From contig NZ_BQID01000002.1 of the NCBI RefSeq assembly GCF_021602345.1, forward strand, positions 248,001-312,000: DNA of 64,000 nucleotides. Direction: 5' to 3'. The translations under genes and the position numbers were made by a program. Every line of letters starts with the position of its first letter. Position 1 is the first letter of the stretch. The notes beneath the pieces are model-generated. The model did not search any database. It saw nothing but the letters and a program-made list of their open reading frames with translations, and was not told where the DNA came from. This DNA comes from Pseudomonas pharyngis (GTDB lineage Bacteria; Pseudomonadota; Gammaproteobacteria; Pseudomonadales; Pseudomonadaceae). Shown here one piece after another: positions 8,188 through 16,397 of this stretch.

Positions 8188-9797
8188 GCGTCCTCATAGA
8201 GTGCAGCCGTGAAACGCTCCGCGTAATCGGGTTTGTCGATGGGGGCGCTGACCAGCTCCGGCGGTGGCTTGAGCAGATCGTCGATCTCGCCGAGCCGGGC
8301 TTGCGTCGCGTGCAGTTCCAGTTCGTCGCCAGCGACCGACAGCCCCCAAGGGTGCAACACCGGGGAAAAGACATGGAGCATGTCCTGAAGCGTTGCGGGC
8401 GAAACGAGCCGGTCGCGTTCGCCTTCGACCAGTATCAGGTCCAGCGCGCGGGCGTAGGTGAGTGCCACGGCCTGGCGGTGGGAAAAGTCAGCACTGGCGC
8501 GGCATTGATCAACGATGAGCGACTCGATGCGCTGGGCGATGTTATGGGAGGCAAACCGTGGTCGGGTGATGGCGTCCCTGGCGACCTGAGCACACAGGAT
8601 GCTGTTATCACCGGCGAACGTGGTGCTGATCTCGTGATCCATGCACAAGGTGACGATCTGATTGTCATGGTGAAACCCCTGGGACCCACAGAGCTGCCGG
8701 GTTGCCCGGATGACGTCCAGCCCCAGCCAGGTGCCGACGCTTTTGGCGATGGCGGCGAGAATATGCAGCTCGGTGCGCTTTTTCGGCTGGCTCCACATTC
8801 CCTCGAACCGGGCCAGGACCGCCTGTTCCAGCAGCTTCAGGGCCAGGACCTTGAGTTGCTCGACATACAACCGTTGTCGAAACAAGGCCCGGCTCAGCAG
8901 TGGCTGGTTGTTATCGGCATTCTTGACCAGTCGATGGCAAGCGAAACGATACCCCAGGTGGACACACAGGCTGGCGGCCCCGCAAGCGGCCGCAATAAGG
9001 AACAGGCGTTCCTGAATGAATGTCTGCATCGCGCACGTCAGGCGCTCCTTGCGCATGATGTCGCTGCTGAAGACGCCGTCTGGCGAGAATCGGGCATAGC
9101 GTTGCATCATCGCTTCCAGCGGTAGTTTCATTGCACAAAAGCGGATGCCGGCAACCTGATTGGCATGAATGCCGCCCTTCGGATCGCAGGTGGTAATGCG
9201 CACGCCCGGCAGCAATGGGCCGTTCTCGTTCTCGCGAATGCGCACTCGGAACCAGTGAAGTCCCTCATCCACGCCATTGACGATCAGACGTCCCAGTACC
9301 ATGACCACCTGGGCCGCGTGCAGGGCGTTGCCGATCCAGAACTTGCAGGCTTGCGCAGACGGTGAGTCAAGGATCAGGCAATGGTTTTGCGAGTCGTGGA
9401 TGACCGTGGTCTGCAGATTGCCGACTTCCGAACCCCTGGCGATTTCCGTGCAACCAAATGCATAGACGGCACCCAGTCGGTTGATTTCTTCACGGTAGTC
9501 ATGCACCTGACGATCATCGCCATGAGCAAGCAAGGCATCGCCGGCAATCATGTGATCGACGATGCTGGCAATCAGGGAATAGTCATAAGCGCCCAGGTAG
9601 GCGGCGCGTTGAAGCAGCAGTCGGAAATCGGACTGACAGGGTTGGCCCAGCCACATGCCGTTGGTCATGTGGCCGCCGCCTAAAATGGCGCGCATACGAT
9701 CGATGTTCAGATCCATGTATTCGCGTAAGGAAAGACGATGGCGCTTGCCGGGGTCGAACAAGGGCGTGCGCAGCAATTGCAGCAGTGGGTCGCTCAT
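8184..9797 (-). CDS. Acyl-CoA oxidase-like flavoprotein without the catalytic Glu
   Basis: A 537-residue protein that follows the acyl-CoA oxidase (ACOX) pattern better than the shorter dehydrogenases. It has FGCTEIARGSEVGNLQT (114-130) in place of the flavin-binding TE-GHGSN segment, a VNGVDEGLHWF-VRIR block and a CGSQGFHHDN block. In ACOX enzymes the catalytic base is the Glu of TFEG(E/D)N; here the segment reads TTFAGDN, so the base is A395. FAD binding seems possible but normal alpha-proton abstraction does not. GAGAGGAA lies about 8 bases before the ATG. It is the first gene of the four-gene operon. It may catalyse another flavin reaction, serve a structural role, or use a different base. 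Confidence 0.75.
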   Translation of the reverse strand: MSDPLLQLLRTPLFDPGKRHRLSLREYMDLNIDRMRAILGGGHMTNGMWLGQPCQSDFRLLLQRAAYLGAYDYSLIASIVDHMIAGDALLAHGDDRQVHDYREEINRLGAVYAFGCTEIARGSEVGNLQTTVIHDSQNHCLILDSPSAQACKFWIGNALHAAQVVMVLGRLIVNGVDEGLHWFRVRIRENENGPLLPGVRITTCDPKGGIHANQVAGIRFCAMKLPLEAMMQRYARFSPDGVFSSDIMRKERLTCAMQTFIQERLFLIAAACGAASLCVHLGYRFACHRLVKNADNNQPLLSRALFRQRLYVEQLKVLALKLLEQAVLARFEGMWSQPKKRTELHILAAIAKSVGTWLGLDVIRATRQLCGSQGFHHDNQIVTLCMDHEISTTFAGDNSILCAQVARDAITRPRFASHNIAQRIESLIVDQCRASADFSHRQAVALTYARALDLILVEGERDRLVSPATLQDMLHVFSPVLHPWGLSVAGDELELHATQARLGEIDDLLKPPPELVSAPIDKPDYAERFTAALYEDA

Positions 9798-10205
9798 GAA
9801 ACGTTCCTCTCGCAGATCTCGAAATCAGGGATTCGAAAACCACCAGATTCACGGAGCTGGCGAAGAACACATGTACCTGTGTGCAACAGGCGGGGCATCG
9901 AGCGGACAACAGGTTACGCAGGCAATGCGGTGTTTTCTGAAGTGAACGGTTCAATCAAAGCGCAAAGCCAGCTCGCTTCTCAACGACGTTGAGCGTTTCT
10001 CCATGGCCAGACTTCCGATGTCATCGCTACTGGGCGTTACAGCGAGCCAGACTTCTTAGTGAAAGGCAGACAACTCTGTGCGGTACAGAGATGAAATCTA
10101 GTGACTCCCGATCATTTGGCAAGGTTGGCGAAGGGCCTTTTGTCGGAAGCACGCACAAGCGCACGCGCACAGTCTCTTCAATCGTCGAGGCGGGGAGCGA
10201 TTCGG
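9798..10205 (-). other. 408-bp region upstream of the oxidase-like/P450 operon; no gene recognised
   Basis: Both flanking genes are on the minus strand, so this gap should hold the promoter of the oxidase-like operon and the 3' end of the HPP transcript. Short frames exist but none has a convincing start signal or protein-like composition. A small inverted repeat, CTCTGT-N5-ACAGAG (10074-10090), is present. A minus-strand sequence near 9890-9905 has sigma-54-like spacing but lacks the required GG, so no promoter is assigned. Confidence 0.4.
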
Positions 10206-10892
10206 TCAGCTGAATACCTGACCAATGCTGCGCCGCTTGGCATGCAGCTCACTGGCATGAATCAACCGTTCCAGATCCTCCGGCGTGACATCGATGAATG
10301 CCTCCATATCGGCCATTGCCCGTTTCAGATCCTCGGCCGTGATGGACTGAATATCCACCGGCGCCACGGCCGGCGCCGGTTCTGCGGGGCGTTTCGGGTA
10401 GCGGATGCGGGTGAGGTTGTTGTAGGCCAGTGCGGCGAGCAGCAGGCAGGCGGCGCTGAGCATCACCGGTTCCAGGGCTTTCCAGTCCATGGCGATGGTC
10501 ATCGGGTCGGCCAGCACCATCGTCAGCGCCACGGCGCCGGCCGGCGGATGCAGGCAGCGCAGCCAGCACATCAGGATCAGCGCCATGCCCGCCGCGAGGC
10601 ACGCGCTGCCGAGGGTTCGGCCGAGCACGTGGGCCACCAGCAACGCGACGACACCGGCGCACAGGTAGCCGCCGATGATCGACCATGGTTGGGCGAGGGC
10701 GCCGGAGGACACCGCGAACAGCAGCACCGCCGAAGCGCCCAGCGGGCCGATCAGGTGGTAGGCCACTTCAATGCCGAATACCTGACTGCACGCCCACACG
10801 CTGAACAACGTGCCCAGGGCCATGCCGATGGCGGCGCGGCTCCATTCGGTGGGACGGGTGTTGATGGCGGCGGGCAACCAGCGAGCGAGCAT
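10206..10892 (-). CDS. HPP family membrane protein
   Basis: A 228-residue integral membrane protein with about four to five hydrophobic helices. It carries the family signature in CLHPPAGAVALTM, and a charged cytoplasmic tail of roughly 60 residues (DIQSITAEDLKRAM and later). HPP proteins include plastid and bacterial nitrite-transport-related members, but most have no known function. The start MLARWLP at 10892 is supported by AAAGGAT 9 bases upstream. The frame stays open upstream, but that stretch crosses a terminator-like hairpin and does not look like protein. The hairpin's T-run ends only about 30 bases before the ATG, so expression may depend on readthrough. Confidence 0.82.
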   Translation of the reverse strand: MLARWLPAAINTRPTEWSRAAIGMALGTLFSVWACSQVFGIEVAYHLIGPLGASAVLLFAVSSGALAQPWSIIGGYLCAGVVALLVAHVLGRTLGSACLAAGMALILMCWLRCLHPPAGAVALTMVLADPMTIAMDWKALEPVMLSAACLLLAALAYNNLTRIRYPKRPAEPAPAVAPVDIQSITAEDLKRAMADMEAFIDVTPEDLERLIHASELHAKRRSIGQVFS

Positions 10893-10922
10893 GCAGAATC
10901 GATCCTTTGCGAAATTCAGGGC

Positions 10923-10959
10923 AAAAAAAAGGACTTGTCCGTAAACGCGGAAAGTCCTT
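10923..10959 (-). terminator. Rho-independent terminator or attenuator ahead of the HPP gene
   Basis: On the minus strand an AAGGACT...AGTCCTT stem, extended inside by TCCG/CGGA, is followed directly by eight T residues. It lies about 90 bp after the MFS transporter stop and about 30 bp before the HPP start. It can end the long catabolic transcript. It may also act as an attenuator of the HPP gene, because there is little room for a separate promoter after it. A GTTCC/GGAAC pair and the palindrome GCACACTGTGC lie just upstream in the same leader. Confidence 0.75.
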
Positions 10960-11049
10960 CGAAGTGTTCCAACTATTGGGGGAGGAACGCGCACAGTGTG
11001 CCAAGCAATCACGATGCTGACAAATTCATATAAATGCAGTTTCAGTGCA

Positions 11050-12228
11050 TTATTTATGCAGTAAAGCCACGCGCCGCCCACTCATGAAACATAGAAACCC
11101 GCCCATCGCCGTCAGTGCGCTGAGGGCGTAGAACATGGTCGGCGCAGGCGTATGCATCAGCAGAAAGCCGCAAATCACCGGGCTCAGCGCGCCGCCGAGG
11201 GCCGCCAGGTTCTGCGCGCCGTAATAGCTGCCGCGCAGTTCTTCCGGGGCCAAAGTGTCGACGAACAGGAATTCCGACGGGTAAATGATCATCTCGCCGA
11301 GGGTGAAGATGAACATCGCGATGCACCAGGTCACCAGGCTGTCGGCCAGGCTGAAGCCGATCAGGCCGAGGATGAACAGGCTGGTGCCGGCGGCGATCCA
11401 GTAGCGCAGTTTTTCCCGGTTGAGGAAGCGACCGATCTGGTATTGCAGCAGGATCACCGCGATGGCGTTGCAGGCGAGCAGGGCGGCCATGGTTTGCAAC
11501 GCGCGCTGCGAATCCTCGACCACCAGCAGGTATTGCGACAGGTACAGGGTGAAGCGGCCGTGAACCACGGTGCTGAGCAGACAGCCGCAGGTGAACATGA
11601 TCAGCGTGCGGTCGTTTTTCAGGGTGATCAGGGTTTTCAGGAAGCTTTGCGGCTGGCCGATGGCGGCGACCGGGCTGGCATCCTTGGGAATCCCGATCAT
11701 CAGGAAGATGCTGCCGAAAGCAATGCCGGCGGCAATCAGGAAGGGCGCAATCGGATAGACCCCGGCGATTACCACGCCGAGCATCGGGCCGGTGGCGTAG
11801 CCGATGTTGGTCAGCGTATAGCGCAGGGAAAACGCCTTGGCCCGCTGGCCCATGGGCAGGTTTTCACTGAGGATCGCCTTGGAGCCGATCAGGAACAGCG
11901 CAGAGGCGGTTTCGGTGATGACCAGGGTGGCGGTCGTCAGGTACAGGTCTTTGGCGAAGGTCAGCAGCACGAAGCCGATGGCGCTGGAGAGCATCGCCAG
12001 AATCAGCAACCGGCGCTTCTCGAGCCGGTCGATGATGTAGCCGCCGTACAGCGCAAGCAGGGTGGCGATGAACACCGCGATGCCCAATAACAACCCGACG
12101 TCCTGTTGGTTGAGGCCGAGCTTGTTGCTCAGAAACAGCGTGAGCAACGGACTGGTGATGGCGCGGCTGACGACGATGGTCAGCGAGACGATCATCAGGC
12201 GGCGGATAACGAGCGAGTAGGTGGCCAC
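11050..12228 (-). CDS. Major facilitator superfamily transporter
   Basis: A 392-residue, twelve-helix MFS carrier of the drug/metabolite (DHA1-like) type. The loop 2-3 motif appears as GGYIIDRLEKRRLL, a variant of the G-x-x-x-D-R-x-G-R/K-K motif. The start is GTG at 12228 with AGGACA about 12 bases upstream, so the exact start is uncertain; ATG at codon 12 is the next option. It follows the MmgE/PrpD gene by 16 bp and precedes a terminator hairpin, so it is probably the last gene of the lyase/ABC/deacetylase operon. Role: import or export of the pathway substrate, product or a toxic intermediate. Confidence 0.88.
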   Translation of the reverse strand: MATYSLVIRRLMIVSLTIVVSRAITSPLLTLFLSNKLGLNQQDVGLLLGIAVFIATLLALYGGYIIDRLEKRRLLILAMLSSAIGFVLLTFAKDLYLTTATLVITETASALFLIGSKAILSENLPMGQRAKAFSLRYTLTNIGYATGPMLGVVIAGVYPIAPFLIAAGIAFGSIFLMIGIPKDASPVAAIGQPQSFLKTLITLKNDRTLIMFTCGCLLSTVVHGRFTLYLSQYLLVVEDSQRALQTMAALLACNAIAVILLQYQIGRFLNREKLRYWIAAGTSLFILGLIGFSLADSLVTWCIAMFIFTLGEMIIYPSEFLFVDTLAPEELRGSYYGAQNLAALGGALSPVICGFLLMHTPAPTMFYALSALTAMGGFLCFMSGRRVALLHK

Positions 12229-12244
12229 GGAAAATCAAATGTCC

Positions 12245-13597
12245 TTATTCGGTTAACAGGTGCTCAAGATCGCGCACGGAATCCAGCGTTTGCAGTTGCC
12301 GCAGTTGCGCCAGTAACGGCTCGGCCTTGACCGGTGGAATCATCCGCAACGCCAGACTGAAAAACTTGTCCTCCAGCGCCGCCTCGCTTAGCGGATTGCC
12401 CGGCGCACCCAGCGGCACCTCGACGCACAGACTCGCCTGACGCCCGTCGCGGGTTCGAACAATGACCAGCGGCTCGCCATCCTCCGACAGTCGCTCATCC
12501 ACTTCAAGGCGAATGCGCGTCAGCCAGTGGGTGATTTGCGGATCGTTGCGCGGCTGCTCATCGTAAGCCTCGAGGCGGCAATGGCCGTGCACCAATCGCG
12601 CGGCGAGGGCGTAGGGCAGACTCATTTGCGCGGCGGCCAGACTGCGGGTGTCGCGGCCGCCGCACATGTCGAGCAGAAACCCGCACAGGTTCACCTGGAC
12701 GTCTTCCACCTGATCGGCGCCGACCTGCAATTGCTCCAGCAACAAGCCGAGTGCATCGATGGCCGAATGGGTGCCACGGCACGCAGCGTAGGGTTTGATC
12801 GAACAGCGCGCGAGTTTCCACACACGCCCCAATTCGGCATCCAGCGCATCCGGTTGCGCGCTGCCCGGCGCCAGGGTCTTGAGAAATCCACCCCAGACAT
12901 TCTCGAACAACACCGACGGCCCACTGACGCCTTCACGGGCAAAACGCGCTGCGAGCAAACCACCCTCGGCCGCCCGGCCACTGTGCAGTTTTTTGCTCTG
13001 CGAACCGTCGTGAATGAACGCCCACAACCCGCCGCTGAAACTGCCGGCGATGCCCAGCGCAGATACTGTTTGCCCGACATCCAGCGCAAAGATCCGCGCA
13101 CAGGCCGCCGCCGCGCCGAACACGCCGCAGGTGGCGGTTGAATGCCAGCCGGCGCCGTTGTGCGCCGAATAACTGCCGCAGGCTTCCAGCACCCGCCGAC
13201 CGATTTCGTAGCCGATCACCACGGCGGTGATGAATTCGCGACCGTCCACCGGCCGATCCACCAGTGACAGCGCCGCCATCACCGCCGGCAACACCACCGC
13301 GCCCGAGTGATCGCAACCGCCGGTGTCGTCCAGCTCCAGCGCATGGGCGGCGATGCCGTTGAGCAAGGCCGCATGCCCTGCGCCGACCCGCAACGATGAA
13401 CCCCAGACCAACGCGGTGCCCGGCTCGGCGCCGAACACCTGCCGTGCCTGAAGCGCCACCGCACTGTCAGCCCCGGCCAGCGCTGCGCCGAAGGTGTCGA
13501 GAATGTGCCGCTTGGCCTGTTCCACCAACGCTGGCGGCAGGTCTTCAAAGCGGGTCTCGACGCAAAACTGCGCCAGCCGCTGCATGCGTTCGGTCAT
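12245..13597 (-). CDS. MmgE/PrpD family protein
   Basis: A 450-residue member of the MmgE/PrpD fold with the typical N-terminus (VEQAKRHILDTFGAALAGAD), the LELDDT segment and the GAGWHSTATCGVFGAAAA block. The family includes 2-methylcitrate dehydratase, cis-aconitate decarboxylase and iminodisuccinate epimerase. No other methylcitrate-cycle gene is present here, so PrpD function is unlikely. Its partner genes (a lyase of the aspartase/fumarase superfamily and an amino acid ABC transporter) make an epimerase or dehydratase acting on an amino-dicarboxylate a better guess. It overlaps the upstream deacetylase gene by ATGA. Confidence 0.85.
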   Translation of the reverse strand: MTERMQRLAQFCVETRFEDLPPALVEQAKRHILDTFGAALAGADSAVALQARQVFGAEPGTALVWGSSLRVGAGHAALLNGIAAHALELDDTGGCDHSGAVVLPAVMAALSLVDRPVDGREFITAVVIGYEIGRRVLEACGSYSAHNGAGWHSTATCGVFGAAAACARIFALDVGQTVSALGIAGSFSGGLWAFIHDGSQSKKLHSGRAAEGGLLAARFAREGVSGPSVLFENVWGGFLKTLAPGSAQPDALDAELGRVWKLARCSIKPYAACRGTHSAIDALGLLLEQLQVGADQVEDVQVNLCGFLLDMCGGRDTRSLAAAQMSLPYALAARLVHGHCRLEAYDEQPRNDPQITHWLTRIRLEVDERLSEDGEPLVIVRTRDGRQASLCVEVPLGAPGNPLSEAALEDKFFSLALRMIPPVKAEPLLAQLRQLQTLDSVRDLEHLLTE

Positions 13598-14484
13598 ACG
13601 AGGTAGTCCCGATAATGGCGCTCATACACCGACGCCGGATGATCCTGCGTGACCGGCGCCGCCGTTTGCGCCCACCACTGCGCGACTTCGGCTCCGGTGG
13701 CGATCCACACGTCGTCATGCTGCTGAATGCCTTGCAGCAATTCGCGCAGCACACCGATGCGCCCCGGCGTGGCGATGATTTCCGGGTGCAGGCGCAGCAC
13801 GTAGCACAGGCCGAAGCGGTGGAACCCGGCGAAGTCCATTTGCAGGTTGCCCAGGGTGTGGCTGTAGGAAGCGATCCGCGATTGTGCCGGCGGCACGGCC
13901 GGGCTCAGGTTGAAGGCGAAATAAGGTTCGTCTTCCAGTTCGTAATGCAGCGGCAGCTCGACCACTTCGGGCGCGGTCGGATGCAAGAACGGCAGGTCAT
14001 CGCCACGCCAAGATGACGACCAGAGAATGCCGTGATCTTTCAAGGCTTCAATGAAGCCCGGCGCGCCGTTGCCGGCGGGAATCCGGAAACCGGTAGGATG
14101 CACGCCGGTCAATGCTTGCAGCGCTGCACAACCCTTGGCGACTTCCGCACTCTGCGCCGCCAGATCCAGCGTGTCGTAATTCTGATGGCGGTAACCGGCG
14201 CAGGCGATTTCATGGTCGTCAGCCTGAATCGCGGCGATGTGCTGCGGGTTTTCCTCGGCGACGATGCCGGGCACGAACCAGCTGCTGCGCACCCCGAGTT
14301 CCCTGAACAGGCCGAGCAAACGCTCGACGCCGCGTTGCGTGCCGTAGCGCCACACCGACAGCGTCTTGTCGCGCCCGGCGACTTCCGGGGCCTGGGTGAG
14401 AATGCCGTGGATGTCGTTGTAATCGACGGTCAGCACCACCGCGCAGCGTTTGCCGGCGGGCCAGAGGTTGTCAGCGTCAGCCAT
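13594..14484 (-). CDS. Polysaccharide deacetylase-fold protein with degraded metal site
   Basis: A 296-residue NodB-like (carbohydrate esterase 4 / PuuE-like) protein. Compared with its neighbour at 14477-15325, the motif-1 acidic pair D-x-D is D21-Y-N23, and the metal-binding H-x3-H is A96-x3-H100 (ACAGYRH). Two expected metal-site residues are therefore changed while the fold motifs (FRIPAGNG, LRLHPE) stay recognisable. It overlaps the upstream gene by 8 bp and the next by 4 bp, so the three are translated together. It may be a non-catalytic partner of the intact deacetylase or have a changed activity; members of this group also cleave C-N bonds other than acetyl groups. Confidence 0.85.
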   Translation of the reverse strand: MADADNLWPAGKRCAVVLTVDYNDIHGILTQAPEVAGRDKTLSVWRYGTQRGVERLLGLFRELGVRSSWFVPGIVAEENPQHIAAIQADDHEIACAGYRHQNYDTLDLAAQSAEVAKGCAALQALTGVHPTGFRIPAGNGAPGFIEALKDHGILWSSSWRGDDLPFLHPTAPEVVELPLHYELEDEPYFAFNLSPAVPPAQSRIASYSHTLGNLQMDFAGFHRFGLCYVLRLHPEIIATPGRIGVLRELLQGIQQHDDVWIATGAEVAQWWAQTAAPVTQDHPASVYERHYRDYLV

Positions 14485-15325
14485 GGTGATGCTCCTTCAG
14501 CCACCAGCGGGCGACGTCGCGGCAAGTGGCGAACCACACGTCATCGCGCTGGCGCATGTGGTCGAAGAGTTTCTCCAGCAACAGGATGCGCCCCGGTTTG
14601 CCGGTGATTTTCGGGTGGAACAGGGTGGTCAGGCACAGGCCTTCGTCCATCGCGCCGTCGTACTCGCGTTGCCAGTTGTCGAGGGTCAGTTCGTAGCTGG
14701 CGGTGCGGTCGAGTCCGGACGGAAAGTTCGGTGCGCGGGTGTAGGCGAGGGAGGCGTAGTCGTCCATTTCCCAGCGGCCGGGGATTTCCACCAGCGGCGT
14801 GTCATGGCCGGGGACGTTGACCAGATACGGGCGGTCATCGCCGCGCATGCTGCTGGAATAGATGACACCGTTGTCGGCCAGCATCGCCGGGGTTTCGGCG
14901 CGCCAGTCACCCGACGGGGTGCGAAACCCCTCGGCGCGGATGTGCAGGTATTGCCAGAACACGTCGCGGGATTTGTTCATCACGGCCTGCTGCTGGTCCA
15001 GCGTCAGGGCGTAGAAGGATTCGTGTTTGTAGCCGTGGTAGGCGACTTCATGACCGCGCTCGACGATGGCCTGGCATTGTTTCGGCCAGTTTTCCACGAC
15101 CCACGCGGGGACGAAGAAGGTGGTCGGGATCTTGAAGGTGTCGAGCAGATCCAGCAGGCGCGGCAGGGCGCGGTAGGGGCCGTAGCCGCCGAAACCGAAG
15201 TATTCGGGTTTGTGCCAGATCGAGTTGTTGAGCATGGCATCGCCGGTCGGGCCGTCGAGGTCGAAGGCCAGGGCGAGGCAGGCTTTGTGCTGGTCGGGCC
15301 AGGTGGGTTGTTGAGGGGCGGACAT
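14477..15325 (-). CDS. Polysaccharide deacetylase / PuuE-like amidohydrolase
   Basis: A 282-residue NodB-fold enzyme with an intact-looking active site: FDLDGP (D22, D24), AYHGYKHE (H97, H101) and GFRTPSGDW. There is no signal peptide, so it acts in the cytoplasm. That argues for a small amide or ureide substrate (as in allantoinase PuuE or related amidohydrolases) rather than cell-wall sugar. GGAGCG lies 9 bases before the ATG. The gene follows the solute-binding protein across a large REP-like repeat and pairs with a degenerate paralogue directly downstream. The real substrate is unknown. Confidence 0.88.
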   Translation of the reverse strand: MSAPQQPTWPDQHKACLALAFDLDGPTGDAMLNNSIWHKPEYFGFGGYGPYRALPRLLDLLDTFKIPTTFFVPAWVVENWPKQCQAIVERGHEVAYHGYKHESFYALTLDQQQAVMNKSRDVFWQYLHIRAEGFRTPSGDWRAETPAMLADNGVIYSSSMRGDDRPYLVNVPGHDTPLVEIPGRWEMDDYASLAYTRAPNFPSGLDRTASYELTLDNWQREYDGAMDEGLCLTTLFHPKITGKPGRILLLEKLFDHMRQRDDVWFATCRDVARWWLKEHHHG

Positions 15326-15358
15326 GGGGGTGACGCTCCGATGGTATTTACAAGCTTT

Positions 15359-15517
15359 CCCTCACCCCAGCCCTCTCCCGGAGGGAGAGGGAGCCGATTG
15401 AGGTGTTTTGGAGGGTTGCATCGACCTGAAAAATCGAGTCGAACTCAGGTTCTGAACAGCACGCAAATCGGCTCCCTTTCCCCCTCGCCCCCTTGGGGGA
15501 GAGGGCTGGGGTGAGGG
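15359..15517. repeat. Nested REP/BIME-like inverted repeat inside the operon
   Basis: The 21-base arms at 15359-15379 and 15497-15517 are exact reverse complements. A second inner pair, GGGAGCCGATT (15389-15399) and AATCGGCTCCC (15466-15476), also matches. Each outer arm carries its own small hairpin (CCCTCTCC/GGAGAGGG and CCCCCTTGGGGG). The element fills most of the gap between the solute-binding protein gene and the first deacetylase gene, which lie on the same strand. It could stabilise the upstream transporter mRNA or reduce expression of the downstream enzymes. Confidence 0.85.
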
Positions 15518-15533
15518 GGAGCGATCTTGACCG

Positions 15534-16358
15534 TTACTTGCCGGCGTTGACGGTCACCGTCTTAATGGCACCCAACTCCAGATCCCACTTCTTCAGGATC
15601 GCGTTATAGCTGCCGTCATCCACCATGCTCTGCAACGCCACTTTCACCGCTTCACTCAGCTCAGGCTTTTTCTTGCTCACCCCCAGCCCGGTGAACTGCA
15701 CGGAGATCGGCTGGCCGACCGTCTTGTACATGTCCTTTTCCTGGGTCTTGAGGTACGACAGGGTTTCGCTGCCCTGCATCGCCGCGTCGATACGGCTCTG
15801 GCGCAGTTGGGCGCGGGCGTCGGCCGAGCCTTCGGTACCGATCACGTTGATCGCAGGTTTCCCGGCGGCTTCACAGTTGGCCTTGCTCCACTCGGCGATT
15901 TCCGCCGGGAACGTGGTGCGGCGGCTGGTGCCGACTTTCTTGCCGCACAGGTCGATGATCTCGTTGGTCGCGGTGTTCTTCTGCAAGGTGTAGAACTGCG
16001 GGCCGCTGGTGAAGTAGTCGACGAAAGTCACGCTGGCCTGGCGCTCGGCGGTGTCGGTCATGCCCGACAGGACCATGTCCACGCGATCGGTGGTCAGGGC
16101 GTTGATCATTTGCTCGAAGCCGGTTTCCTGCCACTTGATCTTCACCCCGAGGCGTTCGGCCAGGGCGTTGCCCAGGTCGTAGTCAAGGCCGGTGAGCTTG
16201 TTGGTGGCCGGGTCCTTGAAATCCATCGGCGGATAGTTGGGCATGATCGCGACGACGATCTCGCCTTTTTCCTTGATGCTGGCCGGCAACTCGGCGGCCA
16301 CGGCGACACCGCAAGACATGAGGGAGGTGAGTACTGCTGGAATGACGAAGTTCTTCAT
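15534..16358 (-). CDS. Polar amino acid ABC transporter, solute-binding protein
   Basis: A 274-residue type-3 (HisJ/GlnH-like) periplasmic binding protein. The signal peptide spans about residues 1-22 (hydrophobic VIPAVLTSLMS, then AVAA before ELPASIKEKG). The mature part has the family blocks PPMDFKDPATNKLTGLDYDL and DMVLSGMTDTAERQ. It delivers a polar amino acid or an analogue to the permease and ATPase encoded just upstream in the same operon. Together with the lyase it suggests uptake of an N-substituted amino acid. The ligand cannot be read from the sequence. Confidence 0.92.
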   Translation of the reverse strand: MKNFVIPAVLTSLMSCGVAVAAELPASIKEKGEIVVAIMPNYPPMDFKDPATNKLTGLDYDLGNALAERLGVKIKWQETGFEQMINALTTDRVDMVLSGMTDTAERQASVTFVDYFTSGPQFYTLQKNTATNEIIDLCGKKVGTSRRTTFPAEIAEWSKANCEAAGKPAINVIGTEGSADARAQLRQSRIDAAMQGSETLSYLKTQEKDMYKTVGQPISVQFTGLGVSKKKPELSEAVKVALQSMVDDGSYNAILKKWDLELGAIKTVTVNAGK

Positions 16359-16397
16359 GGACGTTCTCTTATGAGTGTTGTGAAGGCCAAAGGGGCC

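Noticed and set aside
9885-9910. Sigma-54-like -24/-12 spacing on the minus strand before the oxidase-like operon
   Set aside because: The invariant GG at -24 is missing, so it was not called as a promoter.
12245-13597. Assignment of the MmgE/PrpD gene to the methylcitrate cycle
   Set aside because: No prpB, prpC, acnD or prpF genes are nearby and the neighbours point to amino-acid-like substrates.
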